Of a stretch of 6,126 nt of DNA, positions 1 through 5,387 are shown in pieces. Origin of the DNA: Propionibacteriaceae bacterium UBA4569 (GTDB taxonomy: Bacteria; Actinomycetota; Actinomycetes; Propionibacteriales; Propionibacteriaceae). Position 1 is the first letter of the stretch. Each line of letters starts with the position of its first letter. The position numbers were made by a program, and so were the translations under genes. The notes under the pieces were generated by a model, which searched no databases, had not been told where the DNA came from, and saw only the letters and a program-made list of their open reading frames with translations. The stretch is from assembly GCA_002387005.1 (NCBI GenBank), contig DGKN01000091.1:9304-15429 (forward strand), in the 5' to 3' direction.

Positions 1-283
1 CCTCTTCCTTGGTGAAGATGTCGCCGACGCTGTTGCAGGCCACTTTGCCCTGGACGACCTCTTCGAGGTTGACATGATGACCACGCCACATGGCCTCTCC
101 CGCCAGACGGGAGAAGTGGTGGACCTCGGTGAGGGGTATCCGGTGGCGGCCGGTGGGGGATTCGAGCATCACGTAGTCGTCACCCAGGAAGGCTTGCTGG
201 TGCACCTGGCCGTTGTTGAGGATGACTTTCGTCACCCCCAGCTCTTGGAGTTCCTCGATCGTCACATGGTCGCTTGGTGTCAC
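1..283 (-). CDS. Second tandem immunity-like protein (partial, runs off left edge)
   Basis: The first 94 codons of a gene whose 3' end lies beyond the left edge. It starts with GTG at 281-283, and this start overlaps the TGA of the preceding gene as GTGA (280-283), so translation is probably coupled. A GGGAG ribosome site sits 6 bases upstream (290-294). By hand alignment, 76 of 94 residues match the preceding gene (about 81%), with no gaps; 245 of 283 nucleotides match. Shared blocks include TKVILNNG, ESPTGRHR, LTEVHHFS, RGHHVNLEE and KVACNSVG. No signal peptide or membrane segment is visible, so it is probably cytoplasmic. Its place behind a polymorphic toxin and the duplication suggest an immunity protein, perhaps against a variant toxin. 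I do not recognise the family, and the function is inferred from position alone. Confidence 0.8.
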   Translation of the reverse strand, partial: MTPSDHVTIEELQELGVTKVILNNGQVHQQAFLGDDYVMLESPTGRHRIPLTEVHHFSRLAGEAMWRGHHVNLEEVVQGKVACNSVGDIFTKEE

Positions 284-720
284 AGTGGACTCCCATCCGC
301 GGGCGGGTCGTTCGTAGGTTGGGTGTTCAGCGTCAGGCTCTGGTTGAAGCCGTACTCGCGGTTCATCAAGGTGATGTCGGTGAGGTCTTCGAACCGGACC
401 AGCGCTTGGTATCCGTCCCTGGGGTTGCCCTCCGGTTCCTCTTCCTTGGTGAAGATGTTGCCGACGCTGTTGCAGGCGACCTTGTCCTGGACGAGTTCTT
501 CGAGGTTGACATGATGACCGCGCAGCATGGCTTTTCCCAGCAGTTCGGAGAAGTGGTGGACCTCGGTGAGGGGTAGTCGATGGCGGCCGGTGGGGGATTC
601 GAGCATCACGTAGTCCGGGCCTCGGAAGGCTTGCTGATGCACCTCGCCATTGTTGAGGATGACTTTGGTCGCCCACAGATCTTCGAGGTCCTCGATCGTC
701 ACATGGTCACTTGTCGCCAC
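280..720 (-). CDS. Putative immunity protein of the adjacent T7SS toxin
   Basis: A 146-residue acidic protein with no signal peptide or membrane segment, so probably cytoplasmic. The GTG start at 718-720 lies 22 bp inside the end of the toxin gene (toxin stop 699-701), giving tight coupling. A GGGGG ribosome site at 727-731 precedes it by 6 bases. A second GTG at 700-702 would give a 4-bp overlap and a protein 6 residues shorter. I prefer the longer form because the tandem copy keeps SDHVTIE in phase and starts at the matching codon. The N-terminal 94 residues (TKVILNNG, ESPTGRHR, HHFS, KVACNSVG) are shared with the tandem copy. The C-terminal part (about 100-146) is acidic and then Asn/Pro/Asp-rich. 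Position right after a polymorphic toxin is the classic place for its antidote. I do not recognise the family, so the role is inferred from context. Confidence 0.85.
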   Translation of the reverse strand: MATSDHVTIEDLEDLWATKVILNNGEVHQQAFRGPDYVMLESPTGRHRLPLTEVHHFSELLGKAMLRGHHVNLEELVQDKVACNSVGNIFTKEEEPEGNPRDGYQALVRFEDLTDITLMNREYGFNQSLTLNTQPTNDPPADGSPL

Positions 721-3700
721 AGCAGACCCCCATTCACATTGTCCAGCACCGCCACCAAACTCTCCCGACCGTCCGCGTCGAAATTCACAATCGTTGCGCC
801 CTTCCGCAACTGCGTGGCTTCGCCAGTTCTGAATTCTGGCACGCCACCACTGGTGAACCCGTTGCCCGTGTACGGGTTGTGCGGGTCCCGCGCCTCCGCC
901 GTGTGCTCGGGCTTGGTGTCAGGGTCGAAGCGTTCGTCCCTGGGCACGTAGAGGTTTTCAGGAATGTCCTGCTGGTAGCGCATCGCGTACACCTCGGGCA
1001 CGGTCTGCCCGTCCGGCCTGAAGGGACGCACCTGCTCGCCCGTAAGTTTGTCGGTGTAGCTGTAGTCCAGCCCCAGCCCGTCAACGATCTGCTCGGGGGT
1101 GTGCAGATGCGCCACGTCCTCCTCCCGCGCGGTGTACCCGAACAGCCGGTCAGGGTGGAACCGCCCCTCGGGATGGTTGGCGAGGTACCTCTGGACCTCG
1201 TCCCAGGGGAGCACCTTCTGCATGGGAGTGCCTGCATCGACCGTGAAGTGCGAGCGCACCTCCTTGAGGTGGGCGATCTCGGCGTCGGTGAGTTCCGTCA
1301 CCGGTTTGCGCACCATGTCGTAGGTTTCGGGATCCAGCTTGTGCAATGGGGGTTCGTCGCCCCCGGTCGCGGGGACGTCGGCGCCGTCGGGGCCACCGCC
1401 ATTCCCGTCACGGGTCTGGGTCTCGGGCACATGATCGGCTCGTGCGGCGGCGCGGTCGGTGTCGGGGGTGTCGACGTCCGGGGTGCCAGTGGTGTGGTCG
1501 GGGGTGGTGTCGGGCTGCCACTGGTAGCCCGACACGGTGCGGGTGCCGTCGGGGGCGAAGTCGTGCCAGGCTCCGTCGGGGGTGGGGTTGTCGGCGTCGA
1601 GGCCGTGGCTGGAGCTGTACGGTTTCCCGCCGCCCAGGTCGGACCAGGCGAGCTGGTCAGGTGCGGTGACCTGGGTGTCGAGGGTCTGGGCGAGTTTCGA
1701 GGCGAAGGGTGCGTCGCCCTGCCCGGTCTCGCACGACATCAGGAACACCTTCTGGCCCTCGGTGTAGTTGGGGTCGCGCTTGAGGAGTTCCGCGAGGTCG
1801 TCGGGGGCGAGGACCTTGTCGCCGACGACGACGTGGTCGGGGGTGCCGTGCATGTCGACGACGTGATGTCCGGGGACGGGGTTGTCGAGGGCCTTGGCGA
1901 AGTCGACGGTGTTGTCGCCGTCGAGGTAGTAGGCGCGCCCGCCGGGGGTCTCGACGCTGTTGAGGTGGATGTCGTCGAGTTGCGCGCCGGTCAGGTTCCG
2001 CCCGGCGGGGGCCTGCTCGTCACCGGCGGGACGCGACCCGGCGTCCGGATCGGCGCTGGCCTCAGCGGCGTCGTGGTGCTGACTGTCCGGGGAATGGGTC
2101 ACGTCGGGCCCGCCGGTGCTGTCGGTGACATCCGCATCTTGGTGGGCGGGCACCTGCTGCTTCACCGGGCCCGTGTCGTCGACCACGTTCGCGGCCTTGG
2201 CCGGCTGGCTGGTGCCCTCATCGCCACTGGTGTGTTGGGCCTCGGGTGTCGAAGCCTGGGGGTCGGTAGGGGTGTCCTGTTTGGCCTGCGGCGCTTCGCC
2301 GGCGCCGGACTCGTCGGTGCGCTTGACCTGGACGTCCGCATCGGCAGTGCTGCTGGAGCCAGCCGGATTGGAGCCGGGCGTCCTGCCGTCGGAACTGGAC
2401 GTGCTGTAGCGGGCGGCGGGCTCCGAGGACTGCTGCTTGGCCGGGTTTGGCTCTGCGTCCACCGAGGTCGTCGTGCGGACAGCGGTCTTCGGGTCGTCGG
2501 TGAGCGCCGCGGCGTGCTGGGTGATGGTGCTCTTGGCCGAGATGGTGTTCTGGGGCTGGGTGGGCGCGATGGTGGCCCTCTTGGCGGCGGTCTCGCCGGC
2601 GTCCGAGGCACTGGCTACGGCGTCGGCTGCACGCGTTGCGGAGGTCACCTTTGACGCGGTGCTGGTGGCGGTGTCGGCCGGAGCCCCGAGGAGCTTGCGG
2701 GTGGCGGTGTTCGCTGCGGCGTCCGTCTTGGCGGCGACGCTGCTGTGGAATGACTCGACGGCCTTGACCGGGGGGAGTTCCCGAACCGTTCGGACGGGCG
2801 CCGAGTTGGCCACCGTGCGGACGACCTGCGCCGCCTTCGAGTTGTCGACGACCGTCACGACCTTCGTCGCCGCCGTCGCGACCTTCGAGCTCTTCGCGAC
2901 GTCCATGACCTTCTCCGCCACGTTGACGGCCTTGGCGGCCAGCGAGGCCTTGTCGGCGATCGAGGCGGCCTTCACCCCGGCCGTTGCGCCCTTCAGCGCC
3001 GCGCCACCGAAACCACCGACGGCGAGCGAGGCGACGCTGAACAGGGTCTTTCCGAAGGCCCGTGCCGGATCGGTCTTCCAGGTCTCCAGGTCGATCAGGG
3101 CCTTGCCGACCTCGACCATCATCCTCTGGGCGTTGGCGCGGTCTTCCGAGCTCGCGAGGGGGTTGATGGCCGTGAACGCGGTCTTGCCCAGGGTGGCCAT
3201 GCCGCCCCAGGTCTCTTTCATCTTGTCGACGCCGTGCAAGCCAGTCATGTCAGCCAGGCCGTTGACCATCTCGGCCCCGCCGTCCCAGAAGCCCTTGCCC
3301 ACGTCCACGACCGTGTTGACGGCCGACGACGCCGAGTTCTTGAGCGAGCCGATCGGATCGTCCAGGAACTCCCCGGAGAAGGGGCCCCAGCCCTGGGGCT
3401 TCGGCTTCTGCGGTGGCGGCGGCGCCTGCTCCGGAGTGATGTCCACCTGGGGGACGTTCGTGCCCTGTCGCGACTTCACGGTCGTGAACAGCCCGTCCAT
3501 CGAGTCGACGCACTCGTCCTGGGCGGTCTGCCAGTCGCGCTTGATGTCCTCCAGCTCTGCCTGCAGCGCGTGCTCGCGATTCAGCAGGTCGGGGCGGTCG
3601 GCACGCCAGTCATTCGTGAACCAGAGGACTCCGTCCGCGGCCTCGCCAGCCTCCTTGTCGAGTGCAGCAGCATCGGCCTCGAGCTTCTGCTTGCGCGCGT

Positions 3701-3989
3701 TCAGCTTGTCGATCTCGCCGGCGAACGCGGTCAATGCGTCCGACATCGACGTTCCATCGTCCTTGATCGAGGTCGCGTCCGTCACCCCCGGGTCAACCGT
3801 CGCCAACAGCTCGGCGGACTCCGGTGCGTGGTAGTGGGACGCCAACCCGCCCCAGGTGGACTTCACCGTGTCGGCGGCCGTCTTGACCTTGCCCGTCTCG
3901 GCCAGGATGGTGTTGGCCGCAGCGCGCAGCGCCGCCGGGTCACCGAACTCGGGAATGCTCCACAAATCCAGCGCGATCGTGTTGGGCAT
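699..3989 (-). CDS. T7SS polymorphic toxin with ESX-like N-terminus, caspase-like module and unassigned toxin tip
   Basis: A 1096-residue multidomain protein. The ATG at 3987-3989 has a strong GAGGAG site 7 bases upstream. Domains in order: residues 1-90, an ESX/WXG-type helical region with WGG at 46-48 followed by YHAPE (53-57, a YxxxD/E-like match); 90-160, a charged coiled coil; 185-200, a proline-rich break; 205-310, a Gly/Trp-rich segment with a second WGG (261-263), like other actinobacterial T7SS effectors; 316-345, hydrophobic and Ala/Gly-rich; 345-660, Ala/Thr/Lys then Ser/Asp/Pro low complexity; 664-820, a probable clan CD cysteine-peptidase-like module with His714-Gly715 and Ser752-Cys753; 821-883, a Pro/Thr/Asp hinge; 885-1096, the probable toxin, family not recognised. 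There is no Sec signal, which fits T7SS export with the small helical partners encoded upstream. Its end overlaps the immunity-like gene by 22 bp. Overall class is fairly sure; the toxic activity is unknown. Confidence 0.9.
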   Translation of the reverse strand: MPNTIALDLWSIPEFGDPAALRAAANTILAETGKVKTAADTVKSTWGGLASHYHAPESAELLATVDPGVTDATSIKDDGTSMSDALTAFAGEIDKLNARKQKLEADAAALDKEAGEAADGVLWFTNDWRADRPDLLNREHALQAELEDIKRDWQTAQDECVDSMDGLFTTVKSRQGTNVPQVDITPEQAPPPPQKPKPQGWGPFSGEFLDDPIGSLKNSASSAVNTVVDVGKGFWDGGAEMVNGLADMTGLHGVDKMKETWGGMATLGKTAFTAINPLASSEDRANAQRMMVEVGKALIDLETWKTDPARAFGKTLFSVASLAVGGFGGAALKGATAGVKAASIADKASLAAKAVNVAEKVMDVAKSSKVATAATKVVTVVDNSKAAQVVRTVANSAPVRTVRELPPVKAVESFHSSVAAKTDAAANTATRKLLGAPADTATSTASKVTSATRAADAVASASDAGETAAKRATIAPTQPQNTISAKSTITQHAAALTDDPKTAVRTTTSVDAEPNPAKQQSSEPAARYSTSSSDGRTPGSNPAGSSSTADADVQVKRTDESGAGEAPQAKQDTPTDPQASTPEAQHTSGDEGTSQPAKAANVVDDTGPVKQQVPAHQDADVTDSTGGPDVTHSPDSQHHDAAEASADPDAGSRPAGDEQAPAGRNLTGAQLDDIHLNSVETPGGRAYYLDGDNTVDFAKALDNPVPGHHVVDMHGTPDHVVVGDKVLAPDDLAELLKRDPNYTEGQKVFLMSCETGQGDAPFASKLAQTLDTQVTAPDQLAWSDLGGGKPYSSSHGLDADNPTPDGAWHDFAPDGTRTVSGYQWQPDTTPDHTTGTPDVDTPDTDRAAARADHVPETQTRDGNGGGPDGADVPATGGDEPPLHKLDPETYDMVRKPVTELTDAEIAHLKEVRSHFTVDAGTPMQKVLPWDEVQRYLANHPEGRFHPDRLFGYTAREEDVAHLHTPEQIVDGLGLDYSYTDKLTGEQVRPFRPDGQTVPEVYAMRYQQDIPENLYVPRDERFDPDTKPEHTAEARDPHNPYTGNGFTSGGVPEFRTGEATQLRKGATIVNFDADGRESLVAVLDNVNGGLLWRQVTM

Positions 3990-4010
3990 CGGGATTCTCC
4001 TCGTGCAGCA

Positions 4011-4046
4011 AGTTCTGGTGACGCGTGAAGTTCTGGTGGCGCGTGG
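4011..4046. repeat. Tandem 18-bp direct repeat before the toxin gene
   Basis: Two abutting copies, 4011-4028 (AGTTCTGGTGACGCGTGA) and 4029-4046 (AGTTCTGGTGGCGCGTGG), agree at 16 of 18 positions. They lie in the 86-bp gap between the DUF6507-like stop and the toxin ribosome site. They may be a slippage duplication or a protein or RNA binding site; no function can be read from the sequence. Confidence 0.8.
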
Positions 4047-4049
4047 GTG

Positions 4050-4061
4050 CCGTCGCGACGG
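4050..4061. repeat. 12-bp perfect palindrome CCGTCGCGACGG
   Basis: A perfect self-complementary 12-mer four bases from the 18-bp direct repeat and 12 bp after the DUF6507-like stop codon in transcript order. With no loop it is a weak RNA hairpin but could be an operator-like dyad. In 65-70% G+C DNA such palindromes also arise by chance, so the role is unproven. Confidence 0.5.
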
Positions 4062-4075
4062 TGGTGAGGCGCGGC

Positions 4076-4432
4076 CTAGACGGCCAGCTGCCTCATGCGG
4101 CCCGGGCCGCCCGCCAGGTCGGATCGAGGCATCTTCGTGCTGTCCTGGGCGGCCTGCATGGCCATCTCCTCATCGGCTCCCTGGTAGAGCATCACCGCGT
4201 AGGTTCCGCCAGCCACCGCCGACTCGTAGAGGTTCTTGAGGGAGGTGACCTCGCGCTCGAACTCGTTCTTGCAGGTATTCAGGCAACCACCCACGCCGCT
4301 GGACCTCGCCGCGCGCGCTGCAGCGTCGATGGCGGTCTTCACGTTCGCCTGCGGCGAGTCGAGCGATGTGGCGTCGTCCTTGACGTCCTTCAGTACCGTC
4401 AGGCACTGCTGGTCGGCGATGTCATAACGCAT
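4076..4432 (-). CDS. DUF6507-like small T7SS-associated protein
   Basis: A 118-residue, mostly helical protein beginning MRYDIAD. The ATG at 4430-4432 has AAGGGGA about 7 bases upstream. The in-frame open reading frame continues upstream, but that part is antisense-like, Arg/Pro-rich and overlaps the ESAT-6 gene, so I rejected it. The opening Tyr-Asp-Ile and the late Ala/Gly-Ala-Met-x-x-Tyr-x-x-Gly-Asp/Glu-Glu-Met-Ala pattern (75-92) resemble the actinobacterial DUF6507 family, which I recall accompanying ESX-type genes; the match is from memory. It carries YQGAD at 83-87, a fit to the YxxxD/E type VII export motif, right after a predicted helix. Three cysteines are present (10, 50, 54), of which 50 and 54 form a CxxxC pair. 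It lies 80 bp after the ESAT-6 gene, with a hairpin between, and 86 bp before the toxin. It is probably a secreted partner or chaperone of the toxin. Confidence 0.8.
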   Translation of the reverse strand: MRYDIADQQCLTVLKDVKDDATSLDSPQANVKTAIDAAARAARSSGVGGCLNTCKNEFEREVTSLKNLYESAVAGGTYAVMLYQGADEEMAMQAAQDSTKMPRSDLAGGPGRMRQLAV

Positions 4433-4474
4433 GGATCGTCCCCTTGGGTGGTGGAGATGGTGAGCCGTGAGACG

Positions 4475-4503
4475 GTGGGGTGCCGGGGATGCCGGCACCC
4501 CAT
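4475..4503 (-). promoter_or_regulatory. Strong intra-operon hairpin between ESAT-6-like and DUF6507-like genes
   Basis: GGGGTGCCGG (4477-4486) is the perfect reverse complement of CCGGCACCCC (4492-4501), with a 5-base loop, and the flanking T4476/A4502 add an eleventh pair. It starts about 10 bases after the ESAT-6-like stop codon in the transcript. No U-run follows on the - strand, so it is not a textbook terminator. It may partly terminate transcription or protect the 3' end of the mRNA, letting the two small proteins be made in excess over the toxin. The structure is seen directly; its role is inferred. Confidence 0.7.
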
Positions 4504-4512
4504 CAGGGGCTG

Positions 4513-4821
4513 TCAGCCGATGTTGGTGATGGCGCCGCGAGTCTTCGTGACCGTCGTCGTGGCGGTCTGGGTGTTCTTGCCGATCGTCCCGCGCAGGATG
4601 CGGATGATCTCGTGCACCTCGTTGGAGGCGTCCTTCCAGCGACGCTCGACGCGGTGGTACTCCTCGTCGGCATGGCTCATCTTGAAGTCGGCCAGCGCGG
4701 CCTGGGCCTGCCGGTCGCGCTCGTTGATGAGGGTCTCCAGGCGGTTCGTGATGCCCTCGATGGAGTCCCCAGCCTGGTCGGCCTTGCCCGTGTCGAAGGA
4801 CTTGCGGTCTGCGTGGATCAT
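4513..4821 (-). CDS. WXG100-family protein, 'pore-forming ESAT-6' type
   Basis: A 102-residue protein, the standard WXG100 length, with no signal peptide and two long amphipathic helices. The ATG at 4819-4821 follows a GAGGAG site by 8 bases. The opening SFDTG, the central INERDRQAQAALADF, the EEYHRVERRW turn and the ending ITNIG match what I recall of the actinobacterial group annotated as pore-forming ESAT-6 family proteins. The turn carries Trp62 followed by Lys-Asp rather than the textbook W-x-G, so glycine is missing. YHRVE (55-59) fits YxxxE but lies before the turn rather than in the usual C-terminal place. It is 20 bp after the first small helical gene, so the two are probably co-translated and may pair as an EsxA/EsxB-like heterodimer secreted by the T7SS. 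Confidence 0.88.
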   Translation of the reverse strand: MIHADRKSFDTGKADQAGDSIEGITNRLETLINERDRQAQAALADFKMSHADEEYHRVERRWKDASNEVHEIIRILRGTIGKNTQTATTTVTKTRGAITNIG

Positions 4822-4841
4822 GGGTCGTCTCCTCGTGGGTG

Positions 4842-5183
4842 TCAGCGGCTGCTGCTGAAGCGGGCGGAATCGAAGTTGGACGAACCCTCGTCAGCCTTGG
4901 CGTTGTCGACCATCTCGTCGTCGCCGGCCTGGATGGCCTTGTCCATCTCGGACTGGCCGAGGTTGATGGCGTGCAGGGCCGACGACAGGTCGTTGGCGCA
5001 CTCGTCCACCCGCACCTTGAAGTTGGCGTACGAGATCGCACCATTGCCGTTGATGGCGTTCTGGAAATCCTGGTCCGCCTCGCCGAGCGAGCGCACGAGG
5101 CCGACGAGCTCGTCGACCGAGCCGCCGGTCTGGGTGGTCAACGTCGCGAGGATGTCGCCGCCCATGTCGAAGTTGATGCTCAT
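4842..5183 (-). CDS. Small ESX-like helical protein lacking the WXG motif
   Basis: A 113-residue acidic protein and the first gene of the leftward operon. The ATG at 5181-5183 has an AGGGAG site 5 bases upstream; the longer open frame beyond it crosses the divergent promoter region, so I chose this start. The predicted fold is two helices (about 22-44 and 53-98) around a Gly-Asn-Gly-Ala turn (46-49) and an ISYANF segment (50-55), then a Ser-rich disordered tail ending in SSSR. It contains no tryptophan at all, so the WXG signature is absent, but size, acidity, helix-turn-helix shape and place in the operon fit a WXG100-type secretion partner. Cys62 is the only cysteine. I do not recognise a named family. 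The likely role is a secreted partner of the neighbouring ESAT-6-like protein or of the toxin. Confidence 0.83.
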   Translation of the reverse strand: MSINFDMGGDILATLTTQTGGSVDELVGLVRSLGEADQDFQNAINGNGAISYANFKVRVDECANDLSSALHAINLGQSEMDKAIQAGDDEMVDNAKADEGSSNFDSARFSSSR

Positions 5184-5299
5184 TGGGTCTCCCTGTGGGT
5201 CGATACCTCGACGGAGTGGAACCGAGGCCGAACCATGAAAACACAGGGACGGGTCACCGTCCCGGAGAGCTTCCTGAGCCCGGATCGGTTGCACAGCTA

Positions 5300-5328
5300 T
5301 TGCCGGAGGGCTGGTCCGCCCGGATGCT
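5300..5328 (+). promoter_or_regulatory. Candidate promoter for the EccB-like/eccD unit
   Basis: TTGCCG (5300-5305) and GATGCT (5323-5328) are 17 bases apart, a plausible housekeeping sigma factor spacing, and would give a leader of roughly 50 bases before the GTG at 5388. An overlapping TAGCGT (5328-5333) is an alternative -10 of the TANNNT type. The -10 match is weak. Confidence 0.25.
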
Positions 5329-5375
5329 AGCGTCGAACGGCGGTGTGTGGAACCCACCGTGCTCAGCAGACCTTC

Positions 5376-5382
5376 AAGGGGG
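5376..5382 (+). promoter_or_regulatory. Ribosome binding site deciding the GTG start of the EccB-like gene
   Basis: AAGGGGG lies 5 bases before GTG 5388-5390. It selects this start over the in-frame ATG at 5343, which has no purine-rich site and would add 15 residues with no resemblance to a membrane protein lead. Confidence 0.7.
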
Positions 5383-5387
5383 ACCGA

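Larger units (their letters stand above)
1..740. repeat. 437-bp tandem duplication of the immunity-like gene
   Basis: Positions 1-283 align with 438-720 without a gap (38 mismatches in 283 by hand count), so the unit length is 437 bp: one 441-bp gene minus its 4-bp overlap. Weaker similarity goes on just past the start codons (12 of 17 positions, 284-300 against 721-737) and includes the ribosome site. The duplicated unit therefore carried its own translation start. The left edge cuts the second copy, so further copies may follow. Confidence 0.9.
5184..5387. promoter_or_regulatory. Divergent intergenic region between machine and effector operons
   Basis: The 204 bp carry no convincing gene and must hold promoters for both directions. 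Two inverted repeats are visible. GGGACGG (5246-5252) and CCGTCCC (5257-5263) are separated by GTCA; GTCGA (5199-5203) and TCGAC (5208-5212) are separated by TACC just upstream of the AGGGAG ribosome site of the leftward operon. The first, near the middle, is a candidate operator that could control both units; the second would form a small hairpin in the leftward leader. I found no convincing -10/-35 pair for the leftward promoter. Confidence 0.6.

Noticed and set aside
699..1340. Toxin tip as a TNT-type NADase (tuberculosis necrotizing toxin)
   Set aside because: I could not find the order of blocks I associate with that family, so I left the domain unassigned.
711..2654. A 647-codon open frame on the + strand
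   Set aside because: It lies wholly antisense to the toxin gene, its translation is Gly/Val-rich low complexity, and it exists because high G+C removes stop codons. No ribosome site or family resemblance.
2000..2700. Linker region of the toxin as a tandem protein repeat
   Set aside because: Residues 430-660 are biased in Ala, Thr, Ser, Asp and Pro, but I see no regular repeat unit; it is simple low complexity.
2437..3834. A 465-codon open frame on the + strand
   Set aside because: Antisense to the toxin; Ala/Ser/Thr/Val repetitive composition mirrors the Ala/Thr/Lys linker on the other strand. No independent support.
4475..4503. Hairpin as a true Rho-independent terminator
   Set aside because: No U-run follows the stem on the transcribed strand and the same operon clearly continues, so I call it a regulatory or stabilising hairpin instead.
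4433..5044. Long N-terminal extension of the DUF6507-like gene
   Set aside because: The extra residues are Arg/Pro/Thr-rich and lie out of frame over two better-supported genes. The MRYDIAD start with its ribosome site fits the family length.
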